Assembly: GCA_965219875.1 (NCBI GenBank)
Contig: CBDCOW010000003.1
Span: 1,364,001-1,428,000 of the forward strand
DNA length: 64,000 nt
Direction of reading: 5' to 3'
Source: DAOUKH01 sp965219875
Lineage (GTDB): Bacteria; Chloroflexota; Dehalococcoidia; SHYB01
The position numbers and the translations under genes were made by a program. Below, piece after piece: positions 23,632-31,788 of this stretch; position 1 is the stretch's first letter; every line of letters starts with the position of its first letter. The notes beneath the pieces are model-generated. The model was not told where the DNA came from, ran no database searches, and saw only the letters and a list, made by a program, of their open reading frames with translations.

Positions 23632-23647
23632 TTAACAATACTGTTAC
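23632..23647 (+). promoter_or_regulatory. GlnR-box-like element upstream of glnA
   Basis: TTAAC-AATACT-GTTAC at 23632-23647 resembles the actinobacterial GlnR half-sites (gTnAc-n6-GaAAc) in spacing and in the T-n-A-C and G-n-n-A-C bases. It sits about 115 bp before glnA ATG 23764 and just after the gene for a GlnR-like regulator. The match is partial and the site untested. Confidence 0.35.
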
Positions 23648-23763
23648 ATAGCCGACTGGCGCGCGCCGGACGGCCTGACGATAATCGACATGAGACCCCC
23701 GCGTCCGGAGGCGTTTGCGTCGGCGGAGGCGCGGTGGGGCGCAGGCCCAGAGGAGCGACCATC

Positions 23764-25221
23764 ATGCCAAAGTTCACCAGCGGGCAGGAAGTCCTCGACT
23801 TCATCGAGTCCGAGGGCATCCGGATCATCGACATCAAGTTCACCGACCTGCTGGGCACGTTCCAGCACTTCTCGTTGACCAACCAAGAGTTCGACATGGG
23901 CTCGTTCGAGAACGGGCTCGGCTTCGACGGGTCGAGCATCCGGGGGTTCCAGGACATCAACGAGAGCGACATGCTCCTCTTCCCCGACCCCTCCACGGTG
24001 TACGTGGAGCCCTTCTTCGAGGAAGAGACGCTCAGCATCTCCGCCGACATCAGAGACCCGGTCACCCGCGACCGCTACAGCCGCGACCCGCGCTACGTCG
24101 CCACCAAGGCCGAGGAGTTCCTGAAGTCGTCGGGGATCGCCGACACCAGCTTCTGGGGCCCCGAGCTCGAGTTCTTCATCTTCGACGGCATGTCGTTCGA
24201 CCAGAACGCCCATAGCTCGCATCACTTCATCGAGTCGGATGAGGGCATCTGGCACTCGGGCCGCGACGCCGGCATCTTCAGCACAGGGGACAGCGAATAC
24301 CCGCCGAACCTGGCCTACCGTCCGAGGCACAAGAGCGGCTACTTCCCCACGCCGCCGATCGACACCCAGCAGGACATCCGCTCCGAGATCGTCACCACGC
24401 TGATGGACTTGGGCGTGCGCATGGAGGTCCACCACCACGAGGTCGCCACGGCGGGCCAGGGCGAGATCGACCTCAAGTACGGCCCGCTGCGCGATCAGGC
24501 TGACACGGTGATGCTGGCGAAGCACGTGATGCGGAACGTGGCCTACCGTAACGACAAGGTCTTGACCTTCATGCCCAAGCCGATCTACGGCGACAACGGC
24601 ACCGGCATGCACGTCCACCAAAGCTTGTGGAAGGACGGCGTGAACCTCTTCTACGACGAGCAGGGCTACGCGCTCATCAGCGAGATGTGCCGCCACTACA
24701 TCGGCGGACTGCTGAAGCACGCCGGCGCGATTCTGGCCTTCGCCGCCCCCACCACGAACTCCTACAAGCGGCTCGTGCCCGGCTTCGAGGCCCCCGTCAA
24801 CCTCGCCTACTCCCAGCGCAACCGCAGCGCCTGCGTCCGCATCCCCGTGGCCGCCACCGGCGCCGCCGCCCGCCGCCTCGAGTTCCGCCCCCCGGACGCG
24901 ACGGCGAACCCCTACCTCGCCTTCCCCGCCATGCTGATGGCCGGCCTCGACGGCATCATCAACAAGATCGACCCCGGCGACCCTCTGGACGTGGACATCT
25001 ACCACCTTCCGCCGGAAGAGCTGGCGAAGGTCAAGACCGTCCCCCACAGCCTCGACGAGGCCCTCATCGCCCTGGAGGAGGACCACGAGTTCCTGCTCCG
25101 CGGCGACGTCTTCACCACGGACCTGATCGAGACGTGGGTCGCCTACAAGCGGGAGAACGAGATCGACGAGCTCCGCCTGCGGCCCCATCCCTACGAGTTC
25201 TTCATGTACTCGGACTACTAG
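23764..25221 (+). CDS. glnA: Glutamine synthetase, type I
   Basis: A 485-residue GSI. ATG 23764 has AGGAG at about 23751. The beta-grasp domain (DFIESEGIRIIDIKFTDLLG) contains GFDGSSIRGFQDINESDM, and catalytic blocks include FFIFD, NGTGMHVHQSLW and RRLEFRPPDATANPYLAF. The motif DIYHLPPEE keeps a Tyr at residue 413 in the place adenylylated in GSI-beta enzymes, so regulation by adenylylation is possible. It assimilates ammonium into glutamine. Preceded by the GlnR-like regulator and followed by a clear terminator. Confidence 0.97.
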   Translation: MPKFTSGQEVLDFIESEGIRIIDIKFTDLLGTFQHFSLTNQEFDMGSFENGLGFDGSSIRGFQDINESDMLLFPDPSTVYVEPFFEEETLSISADIRDPVTRDRYSRDPRYVATKAEEFLKSSGIADTSFWGPELEFFIFDGMSFDQNAHSSHHFIESDEGIWHSGRDAGIFSTGDSEYPPNLAYRPRHKSGYFPTPPIDTQQDIRSEIVTTLMDLGVRMEVHHHEVATAGQGEIDLKYGPLRDQADTVMLAKHVMRNVAYRNDKVLTFMPKPIYGDNGTGMHVHQSLWKDGVNLFYDEQGYALISEMCRHYIGGLLKHAGAILAFAAPTTNSYKRLVPGFEAPVNLAYSQRNRSACVRIPVAATGAAARRLEFRPPDATANPYLAFPAMLMAGLDGIINKIDPGDPLDVDIYHLPPEELAKVKTVPHSLDEALIALEEDHEFLLRGDVFTTDLIETWVAYKRENEIDELRLRPHPYEFFMYSDY

Positions 25222-25245
25222 ACCAGACGGCGACAGACTGAACAG

Positions 25246-25280
25246 CAAGAGGGCTCGGAATTCCGAGCCCTCTTTGCTTT
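25246..25280 (+). terminator. Intrinsic terminator of glnA
   Basis: A perfect 13-bp palindrome: AGAGGGCTCGGAA at 25248-25260 and its complement at 25261-25273, followed by TTGCTTT. It starts 26 nt after the glnA stop. This is the best terminator in the window. Confidence 0.85.
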
Positions 25281-25402
25281 GTGCGGACGAGATTGGGCCT
25301 AGGCCGGACCGTGTTCAGCAGGCCCACCGCCGCCTTCCTTGGCGTCCGGCTCTGTCGGGGGCCGGACCGTCGCGGGCTCATTCTAGCCGATGCGCCCGGG
25401 GG

Positions 25403-25408
25403 TATAAT
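25403..25408 (+). promoter_or_regulatory. TATAAT for the NTF2-like gene
   Basis: TATAAT at 25403-25408 lies inside a small palindrome (GGGGG-TATAATCG-CCCCC), upstream of AAGGAGG at 25421 and GTG 25440. No convincing -35. Confidence 0.5.
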
Positions 25409-25439
25409 CGCCCCCGCACCAAGGAGGGGAAGTCGTCTC

Positions 25440-25835
25440 GTGTCCCAGTCCAGCGACGAAGCGGCGGTGCTGGCGGCGAACGCCGCGTTCTATGCCGCCT
25501 TCGAGAGCCTGAGCATCGAGGACATGGACGCCGTCTGGGCCCACGAGGAGCCGGTGCTGTGCGTCCATCCGGGCTGGCCGCTCCTCAGCACCCGCGAGCA
25601 GGTGATCGAGAGCTGGCGGCGCATCTTCGAGAACGCCTCCCTGATGCGGTTCGACATCACCGGCGCGCAGGTCGTCGTCGAGGGCGATGCCGCGTGGGTC
25701 TCGTGTACCGAGAACCTGACCCAGGTGCTCGACGGACGGGTGGTCGAGGCCAAGATTCAGGCCACCAACCTCTTCAGGCGGCGTCTCGGCGAGTGGCGCG
25801 TCGCCCACCACCACGGCTCGGCCGTCGGCCAGTAG
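25440..25835 (+). CDS. NTF2-like/SnoaL-fold protein
   Basis: A 131-residue alpha-beta cone protein starting at GTG 25440 with AAGGAGG upstream. Typical of the DUF4440/SnoaL_3 group: NAAFYAAFESLSIEDMDAVW, VLCVHPGWPLLSTREQVIESWRRIF (the calmodulin-kinase-association-like segment), then WVSCTENLT and EWRVAHHHGS at the end. Members act as small-molecule isomerases or as binding domains; no specific role can be assigned. It stands alone between glnA and a convergent monooxygenase gene. Confidence 0.85.
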   Translation: MSQSSDEAAVLAANAAFYAAFESLSIEDMDAVWAHEEPVLCVHPGWPLLSTREQVIESWRRIFENASLMRFDITGAQVVVEGDAAWVSCTENLTQVLDGRVVEAKIQATNLFRRRLGEWRVAHHHGSAVGQ

Positions 25836-25922
25836 GCCGAGGCGGAGAGGCGCTCGGGTGAGGGCAAGGAGCATCGTGCGTCCGGGGCGTAAGCGGGACG
25901 GGAGTCTCCTCTTTCCTTATCT

Positions 25923-27056
25923 TTAGCTGTCACTGGCGAATCGCGGCATCACCTTTGTTGCAAAGGTTTCCAGGTTCTTCAGAGTTTTGCTCAGTGGAAT
26001 TCCCATGTGTGTGAACTCGACAAGCAGGTAGTCCAGGTGGCACACCTCCTGTAACTCCTGGATCCTCTCCACCACGTTCTCCGGCGAACCAACGAGCAGG
26101 GTGCGAGGCTCTAGGAAGTCCCAGTCCAGCTTCACTTCAGGAGCCAGGACCTCGTCTGGGTTGGTGAAGACTTGCCTGCCGCGAAATGGATCGTTGAAGA
26201 TGAATGAGGACATGATGCCTTCTTCGGCATCCCGGCGCGCCTCCTCCATTGAAGAGGCGACATACGTGGAGCGCATGACCGCTTGGTCTTCTCCCAGACT
26301 GAAGGGTCTCCCCTCCAGTTCGGTCCTGACCTGTGCGTAGAGTTCCATGCGCTGCCTGATTCTGAGGGCGGGGGGCTGCCAGTAGCAGGCCTTCAGCCCA
26401 AGTTCGGCGGCAGTCGATACGGAGCGGTCGGTGGAGACGGTCATCCACAGCGGAGGGTGTGGCTTCTGGAAGGGCGTCGGCGTCACCCGCAGCTTCGTTA
26501 CCCTCTCTCCGTCCTGCCAGGCGGGATTCGACGGATACCGGGGGTGAGAGAAGGCGGTGTCTTCGGCAGGGAAGCTGTAGTTGGTCCCGTGATAGGAAAA
26601 GTACTCGTTGGTCCATATCTTCCGCACAATCTCCACCATCTCATTGAACAGCTCCCTGTTCTCCCGGTCCTTGCGAGGGTCCGCGTTGGGATGAAACTGC
26701 GGGCCTTCGTAGGGCCAGATACCTCTACCGAAGCCAACCTCCACGCGGCCCCTGGTCATGTTGTCGAGTATCGCGAGGTCCTCGGCAAGCCGTATCGGAT
26801 GCCACCACGGGGCAATGTTCGCCATCTGTCCGATGCGGATATTGGAGGTCCGCGCCGCGAGGTCCGCGCCGAGCAGGATTGGATTCGGCAAATCGCCCAA
26901 CCCATAGGGTCCGAAGTGGTGCTCTCCGAGCCACATGGCCTCGAAGCCGAGCTCCTCAGCCAGAATGGTCTGCTGTCTGAGGTTGTCGATGAATACGTCG
27001 GCCGTGGAGGCCTCCCCGGCCGACCCCGCCACGGTGGTGAACGCCCCGAACTTCAT
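25923..27056 (-). CDS. LLM-class flavin-dependent oxidoreductase (luciferase-like), copy 1
   Basis: A 377-residue TIM-barrel monooxygenase of the bacterial luciferase family. It starts MKFGAFTTVAGSAGEAS; ELGFEAMWLGEHHFG is the first barrel segment with the family His pair, followed by IRIGQMANIAPWWHPIRLAEDLAILDNMTRGRVEVGFGRG and KPHPPLWMT. It should use FMNH2 and O2 to oxidise an organic substrate. It is divergent from a phosphotriesterase-like hydrolase, so the two may work on one compound. Its base composition is slightly lower in GC than neighbours. Confidence 0.92.
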   Translation of the reverse strand: MKFGAFTTVAGSAGEASTADVFIDNLRQQTILAEELGFEAMWLGEHHFGPYGLGDLPNPILLGADLAARTSNIRIGQMANIAPWWHPIRLAEDLAILDNMTRGRVEVGFGRGIWPYEGPQFHPNADPRKDRENRELFNEMVEIVRKIWTNEYFSYHGTNYSFPAEDTAFSHPRYPSNPAWQDGERVTKLRVTPTPFQKPHPPLWMTVSTDRSVSTAAELGLKACYWQPPALRIRQRMELYAQVRTELEGRPFSLGEDQAVMRSTYVASSMEEARRDAEEGIMSSFIFNDPFRGRQVFTNPDEVLAPEVKLDWDFLEPRTLLVGSPENVVERIQELQEVCHLDYLLVEFTHMGIPLSKTLKNLETFATKVMPRFASDS

Positions 27057-27157
27057 GACTCAAGCTCCCCTTGTCCGGCCCTTTTGGGAGAAACCGGTTT
27101 GTGCCCCAAACGGGTCGTGTTACGCTTGCGCCCCACCATACTACGAGGAGCCGCGCC

Positions 27158-28210
27158 ATGCCGTCAGGCCGGAATCGGGGTCTGGTCCAGACCGTGCTGG
27201 GCCCTGTACCTCCATCGGAACTGGGTGCCACCACGACCCATGAACACCTCTACGTCGACTTCTCACGTATGTATCGCCCGGCCCAGGACTCGCCGTCTCC
27301 GGAGCTGGCGGATGCGCCGATAACCCTTGAGAACCTCGGATGGATACGGCGCAACTACTACAGCAACCGCTCCAACCTCCAACTGTTGGATCTAGAGACA
27401 ACCATCGGAGAAGTCAGGAAGTACCGGGACGCCGGCGGCGGGGCGATCGTGGAGGCGACCACGGCGGGAATCGGACGTAAGCCGGATGCGCTGGTCCGAA
27501 TCTCCCGTGATTCGGGCGTTCACATCATCATGGGCGCCGGCTTCTACGTGGGAGCGGCCCATCCCGAGGACATGGACGACCGAAGCGTCGAGGACCTAGC
27601 GCGGGAGATTGTCGGCGACATCGTCGAAGGTGCCGAAGGAAGCGGCGTCAAGGCGGGCATCATCGGGGAGATCGGTTGCACGTGGCCCCTGTCTCCGAAC
27701 GAGCGCAAGGCTCTGTCGGCGGCGGCCATCGCCCAGAAAGAAACAGGCGCGGCGATATCGGTCCATCCCGGGCGGCATCCGGACGCGCCACTGGAGATCC
27801 TGCAACTCCTGGCGAACAACGGCGCGGACCTATCTCGCGTGGTCGTGGCGCATCTGGACCGGACCGTGTTCGAGTTCGACGCAGTCCAGCGGATTGCCGC
27901 GTCGGGCTGCTACCTTGAATGGGACCTCTTCGGCAATGAGGGGTCGTACTACCCCCACGCGGAAATCGACATGCCCAGCGACGCCCAGAGGCTGGACTTC
28001 GTGAAGCGCGCCGCCGACGCCGGCTATGGCGACAGAATCGTCACCGGTCACGACATCTTCACGAAACACCGACTTGTTCGATATGGCGGGCACGGCTACG
28101 GCCACATTCTTGAGAACATCGTCCCCAAAATGCGACGCAAGGGCTTTTCGGAAGATGCGATTCGAGCGATAACCGTGGACAACCCGGCGAGGTTGCTGGC
28201 GCTGGCGTAG
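27158..28210 (+). CDS. Phosphotriesterase-family metal hydrolase
   Basis: A 350-residue amidohydrolase-fold protein. ATG 27158 follows GAGGAG at 27145-27150. Metal ligands are recognisable: TTHEHLYVD (His-x-His), GIIGEIGC (the Glu replacing the carbamylated Lys in many relatives), SVHPGRH, VVAHLDRT and TGHDIFTK (final Asp). The Glu variant points to the lactonase/PHP-like branch more than to true organophosphate hydrolases. The substrate is unknown; the divergent monooxygenase neighbour suggests degradation of an oxidised organic compound. Confidence 0.87.
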   Translation: MPSGRNRGLVQTVLGPVPPSELGATTTHEHLYVDFSRMYRPAQDSPSPELADAPITLENLGWIRRNYYSNRSNLQLLDLETTIGEVRKYRDAGGGAIVEATTAGIGRKPDALVRISRDSGVHIIMGAGFYVGAAHPEDMDDRSVEDLAREIVGDIVEGAEGSGVKAGIIGEIGCTWPLSPNERKALSAAAIAQKETGAAISVHPGRHPDAPLEILQLLANNGADLSRVVVAHLDRTVFEFDAVQRIAASGCYLEWDLFGNEGSYYPHAEIDMPSDAQRLDFVKRAADAGYGDRIVTGHDIFTKHRLVRYGGHGYGHILENIVPKMRRKGFSEDAIRAITVDNPARLLALA

Positions 28211-28267
28211 GGGCTGCGGCGCGGGGCGCACGTAGTGCCTGGGACGTTCACCCCGTTGCACTTGGAT

Positions 28268-29407
28268 TCAGTTCGCGGCGCGAAGGACGAGATCGACCTC
28301 AAACTTGCAGCCGGCGCTGCCGGGGCGGAAGCTGTCGGTCTGCCGACGTTTGATTCGTGAGACGGCAGGCTCGCCATAGAGCGACCAGGTGGGCAGACCG
28401 GCCCGCACCGTCGCCACGACATTCGTTGCGATGGTGTCCACGGTTAGGGAGTTCCCGCCGATGCGGCAAACGATCGTAGCCGAATCCTCGAGCAGCGGCG
28501 CGACTCCCCGCCAGACGTCCGCAAGGAATCGCCAGTAGCGCCGTGGACTCGTATGCCGGTCGTCTTTCGAAACCTTGGCATAGGTAGGCCGCGGCGCGCC
28601 GCCCAAGAACCAGAGACGTAGCCACTGGTCTTCTTCGAAAGAAGTCACGTCGAGGTATGGCGGCGAGGTAATGACAGTGCTGACCTTGCCGACGTAGGCG
28701 GGAAGAACCCGTGACGCGAGCCGGGCGTCGGCCATGGCCGTGGTTGCCGACCCCTCCGGTCGGCCATCTCGCATTCTGAACACGGCTCGCTGACGAATGA
28801 GGTCGAAGACATCTTTCCGCTTCGCTTGAAGACGGCGCTGCTCCCAGAACCGGATGGAGTAAGCAGGCTTGGGACTGATGGTCCGGGGCATCTGATTGCT
28901 GAAGTAGGAGGGGGACCGGTCCATCTCGCCGTGCAGGGAGCCGAGCACCAGCGCGGCGATGTAGCAATCAAGAGGGTCGGTCTTCCAGTTCAGTTCACGC
29001 CGCAAGAACAGCAGCTCCCGCAGCGTCGATTCGTGGAAGGCCCGGGCGAAGAATTCGGGCAGGGCCTGGCTCTCCTCGTCAAGGTCCCTGATGTCCCTAG
29101 CCCGGTATTGGTCGCCTAAGTCGGAGATTCGTCCCTGAGCTGCCTCCAGCGCGGGAACCTTCGCCTTGGCCGCGGTCACACAGGCCGCAACGGGATTGAT
29201 ATCGAGCGCCACCGCGCGGCGTCCGAGCAGCAGACTCTCTAGCAGGGTAGTGCCACGCCCACTGAAGGGGTCTAGGACGGCGTCCCCCGGATTCGTGTGC
29301 TTGAGAATCTGGTCCCGCGCGAACGACGAGGGGAACATCGCGAAGTACGGGCACATCGCGTGAACTCGGTGGGGACGAGGTGCTCTGCTTTTCAAAGGGG
29401 TACGCAT
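28268..29407 (-). CDS. DNA (N4-cytosine or N6-adenine) methyltransferase
   Basis: A 379-residue SAM-dependent DNA methylase. The SAM-binding motif is DPFSGRGTTLLE (about residues 46-57), followed by ALDINPVA, and the catalytic motif TSPPYLD is at about 244-250, giving SAM-motif-first order. The N-terminal CPYFAMFPSSFARDQI resembles the H-P-Y-x-x-x-F-P lead of this subfamily. No restriction endonuclease gene is adjacent. The upstream gene on the same strand is a DndB-like DGQHR protein, so it may belong to a modification-based module. ATG 29407 is the first start; homology becomes strong near residue 18. Confidence 0.88.
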   Translation of the reverse strand: MRTPLKSRAPRPHRVHAMCPYFAMFPSSFARDQILKHTNPGDAVLDPFSGRGTTLLESLLLGRRAVALDINPVAACVTAAKAKVPALEAAQGRISDLGDQYRARDIRDLDEESQALPEFFARAFHESTLRELLFLRRELNWKTDPLDCYIAALVLGSLHGEMDRSPSYFSNQMPRTISPKPAYSIRFWEQRRLQAKRKDVFDLIRQRAVFRMRDGRPEGSATTAMADARLASRVLPAYVGKVSTVITSPPYLDVTSFEEDQWLRLWFLGGAPRPTYAKVSKDDRHTSPRRYWRFLADVWRGVAPLLEDSATIVCRIGGNSLTVDTIATNVVATVRAGLPTWSLYGEPAVSRIKRRQTDSFRPGSAGCKFEVDLVLRAAN

Positions 29408-29440
29408 GAATTCATTTTGCTGAAAGGGCCAGAGAACGCA

Positions 29441-29470
29441 AGGGGCGGCGCCCTGCAGGGCGCCGCCCCT
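29441..29470 (-). terminator. Perfect 13-bp hairpin between DGQHR gene and methyltransferase
   Basis: AGGGGCGGCGCCC (29441-29453) and its exact complement (29458-29470) enclose TGCA. On the minus strand it lies just after the DGQHR stop and is followed by TGCGTTCTCT, a poor U-tract. It may terminate or attenuate transcription before the methyltransferase gene, or protect the upstream message. Confidence 0.55.
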
Positions 29471-29494
29471 AAGTTACCAGAGGGGCCGAATGTG

Positions 29495-30799
29495 CTAAAA
29501 CGTCGGGGCGGGAACCGAATTCGCTTCGACAGAATTCGGTTCGAGCGCTGCCTCCTCCGCATCAGGCAGCCGACTAGCTTCCCTATCGGTGAGCCCGATG
29601 CCCAGCTCGCGCTTCACCTTGGCGACAGCCAACACTACAGCCGGCTTGTGGGGGGTGACATTGCCTTGGTCCCCCACGAGGTTTCCCTTCCAGAGGGGAC
29701 TGCTCTTGGACCAGTCGATGCCGGCGAGGCCCTCAACCAGTTCGCGCTGCTCGTCGCTAAGGTAGCCAGAGGCCCAATCGGCAGGATCGACACCAAGAAT
29801 GGAGTGCGCGACCCCGCAGATAACGAGAAGGCCGGCCCCAGTGAAGTGTAGGTAGTGATCCCGGAACGCGGGAATATCAACTGCGCCTGTCCCCGCATCG
29901 TTCCTGACATCGCGCCATTGGTCGTTGAACTCCGTGAACGTGTCGAGGAACTCCACGACGCAACGCGCGACGGCGTCCGGGCCGCCGACCTCGTCGATCT
30001 TCGCATGCGCGCTGTTTTCCATGGCAGTGGCGTACATACCCCAGTCGCCGACGAGCGCGTGGAGTATGCCCTGCTTGACCTGATTGCTGGTAAACAGCAT
30101 CGACGAGGTCTTGCCAACGCTTCCCACCTTCTCCACTCTGTCAACGAAGACGGGAGTGTCCCTTCCCACCAGCCGGGTGAGCTTGTTCAGCGGCACGCGG
30201 CCGTCGTATTCGACCAGGAGGGCCGGGCTGATCGGCTTACTCTGCGCGCAATCCACGAAGTCCTGATGGACTTGGTCCATGTCGGCTTCTTCGATGAACG
30301 TGACGCCGATGGCATCGTCAGCCAACTCCGGCCGTTGGCGAAGCGCTTCGCCAATCGCCCTGATTCTGTGCTGCCCGTCAGTCACGTGGAACACGTCGCC
30401 ACGGCGGACGAGAAGGAATCCGATTTTCGTGGGCGTCGCATTCTTCACCGTGAAAATGCGCATCGGGTTACGGGTGGTCAAGGTGATGGGAGGCAGTACG
30501 AACTTCTCCTGTCCCAAGAGGTACTGGACGATGTCCTTGACGTGGCTTGGCTCCAGCGGGCGATTGTGATGCTGGCTGGGATCATCCTTCTTCTTCGCGC
30601 TGTCGATGTTCGCAATAGATGCAGCGAAACCGAGCCGCATGCTCGAGGAGAAGAACCGTCGTTGGCCCTGATTGTAAAGGACACCCGGAACCGGTGTTGC
30701 GGCATCGTAAACCGCTGCGGCTCCTGCTTGGTGCACAGCCTCGTCGAAGTTGTCACACTCGACGATCAATGCATCGGTTAGATTGGGTTGCGTAGTCAA
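29495..30799 (-). CDS. DGQHR-domain protein, DndB-like
   Basis: A 434-residue protein of the DndB/DGQHR family. The signature VTDGQHRIRAIGEAL is at about residues 139-153; upstream YNQGQRRFFSSSM and ILPx-type PPITLT and downstream FIEEADMDQVHQDFVDCAQS fit the family, which is related to the ParB fold. DndB represses or tunes DNA phosphorothioation clusters, and other DGQHR proteins sit in DNA-modification and defence loci. No dndCDE gene is near. TTG 30799 is the start, with AAGGAAA upstream. It has a long leader (about 190 nt) with a strong hairpin. Confidence 0.85.
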   Translation of the reverse strand: MTTQPNLTDALIVECDNFDEAVHQAGAAAVYDAATPVPGVLYNQGQRRFFSSSMRLGFAASIANIDSAKKKDDPSQHHNRPLEPSHVKDIVQYLLGQEKFVLPPITLTTRNPMRIFTVKNATPTKIGFLLVRRGDVFHVTDGQHRIRAIGEALRQRPELADDAIGVTFIEEADMDQVHQDFVDCAQSKPISPALLVEYDGRVPLNKLTRLVGRDTPVFVDRVEKVGSVGKTSSMLFTSNQVKQGILHALVGDWGMYATAMENSAHAKIDEVGGPDAVARCVVEFLDTFTEFNDQWRDVRNDAGTGAVDIPAFRDHYLHFTGAGLLVICGVAHSILGVDPADWASGYLSDEQRELVEGLAGIDWSKSSPLWKGNLVGDQGNVTPHKPAVVLAVAKVKRELGIGLTDREASRLPDAEEAALEPNSVEANSVPAPTF

Positions 30800-30859
30800 T
30801 TCAGTTTCCTTTCTGTATCATCGAACGTGTCTTAGGGGCCGTTCGGTCCCGTGGGCCTC

Positions 30860-30898
30860 GGGCGCACGGACGGCTGTTAGCTTACCGTCCGTGCGCCC
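30860..30898 (-). promoter_or_regulatory. 14-bp hairpin in the leader of the DGQHR gene
   Basis: GGGCGCACGGACGG (30860-30873) pairs perfectly with 30885-30898 around an 11-nt loop. It lies about 60 nt upstream of TTG 30799 inside the predicted transcript. No U-tract follows on either strand, so it is more likely a binding or folding element than a terminator. Confidence 0.5.
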
Positions 30899-30994
30899 CT
30901 TCGGTTAACATTGGTTCACGCGACCACCTCCTCTCGGCCGTTCACCGGGTCTTCGCTGCACAAACATATATCAAATGCGATATGCATGCGGGCC

Positions 30995-31022
30995 ATTATA
31001 GACCTTCGAATCCCAACGTCAA
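30995..31022 (-). promoter_or_regulatory. Promoter of the DGQHR gene
   Basis: On the minus strand TTGACG (31022-31017) and TATAAT (31000-30995) are 16 bp apart in an AT-rich block. Just downstream, ATATC (30968-30972) and GATAT (30979-30983) form an inverted repeat over the likely transcribed start region, which could be an operator for autorepression. Confidence 0.65.
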
Positions 31023-31202
31023 GGCTTTCAAAACATCACTTCAGGAATTTTCCACACGAAGAGTGCGATTCCGAACCCTCGCGCCTCGCGCGCGCGAGGC
31101 TACCTGTCCGGGCCCAGACTTCTTCTGGTGGGGACGCTTAAACTGGGAGGGCGAGTGGAGGCCCACCTTCCGCAGTGGGCCGCCCTTCGTCGGCGCCTCT
31201 AG

Positions 31203-31279
31203 GTGCGGTAGAGGCGGACGCGGCGGAAGGGTTCGCGGCCGGCGCTGCGTGATTCGAGGCCGCTACGCTCGGCGATCTG
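31203..31279 (-). pseudogene. Duplicated 3' end of the R3H ATPase gene
   Basis: These 77 bp match 31928-32004, the last part of the R3H ATPase gene, with only four mismatches and no gaps. Read on the minus strand they encode the same C-terminal residues (QIAERSG...FRRVRLY). The upstream part of the gene is absent, so this is a remnant. The two copies flank a toxin-antitoxin pair. Confidence 0.8.
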
Positions 31280-31306
31280 GCAAAAACCGCCGCGCCTTCG
31301 CCGCTG

Positions 31307-31507
31307 CTACTTGGCCCGGTCCGCAATCAGCGCCCGTACGGCAGGGACCAATTCCTTTGGGATCTCCATCACCGTCTGCGTGGCGTTCTCGAAGGCAGCC
31401 TCGTCTTCCGCGACCGTCTCGTCCTCGCTCAGCGAGTCGTAGTGGCGGAGAAGGCGCTGGACGCGTTCTTCATCCCATCCCGGCGGGAACTTGGTCTTCT
31501 TCTTCAC
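31307..31507 (-). CDS. Antitoxin-like small protein of a type II TA pair
   Basis: A 66-residue protein starting at GTG 31507, which overlaps the toxin's TGA (GTGA), with GAAGGAGGGG inside the toxin end as ribosome site. It begins KKKTKFPPGWDEERVQRLL and is acidic in the middle (SLSEDETVAEDEAAFE), a pattern seen in short antitoxins that follow DUF4258-like toxins. The end VPAVRALIADRAK is a conserved-looking helix. No DNA-binding motif is evident. Antitoxin role is inferred from size, charge and coupling. Confidence 0.7.
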   Translation of the reverse strand: MKKKTKFPPGWDEERVQRLLRHYDSLSEDETVAEDEAAFENATQTVMEIPKELVPAVRALIADRAK

Positions 31508-31788
31508 CGTCCCCTCCTTCTCATGCGCCGCCGGAAGGCCACCAGCGGTCTGCCCCTCAACTCGTATGCCGTTATGACGAACACCTGGTCCGGCTCGCGG
31601 TCGGGCACATAGATGACCCGTAGGTAACGCCCACCCTGCGTCTGGCCGATGGCTATGCGCGCACCCTCTCTTCCGGGCCGGTCTTCACCCGGCGTGGCCA
31701 AGACGTCCGCGACTTCATTCTCTTCGACGCTATGAGAGCGAATATGAGGGTCGCCCGTCTCTTGGTCAATATAGAACCGGATGTTCAT
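31504..31788 (-). CDS. DUF4258-like/BrnT-like toxin
   Basis: A 94-residue basic protein from ATG 31788 (MNIRFYIDQETGDPHIRSH). The middle (HSVEENEVADVLATPGEDR, YLRVIYVPDREPDQVFVITAYEL) matches the DUF4258/BrnT-type RelE fold: an exposed His, a strand with RVIYV, and a final ITAYE strand. The tail is very Arg-rich (FRRRMRRRGR). Probably an RNA-cleaving toxin. It is the first gene of the pair and lies immediately beyond the end of the R3H ATPase gene. Confidence 0.7.
   Translation of the reverse strand: MNIRFYIDQETGDPHIRSHSVEENEVADVLATPGEDRPGREGARIAIGQTQGGRYLRVIYVPDREPDQVFVITAYELRGRPLVAFRRRMRRRGR

Larger units (their letters stand above)
30800..31306. other. Non-coding leader and remnant region
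   Basis: No convincing gene lies in this 507-nt gap. It holds, in order: the leader of the DGQHR gene with a 14-bp hairpin (30860-30898), an AT-rich promoter and operator-like block (30968-31022), a 7-bp hairpin (31160-31181), and a 77-bp copy of the 3' end of the R3H ATPase gene (31203-31279). The small plus-strand open frames here show no family features. Confidence 0.7.

Noticed and set aside
30860..30898. Intrinsic terminator
   Set aside because: The stem is strong but neither strand has a U-tract after it; kept only as a leader hairpin.
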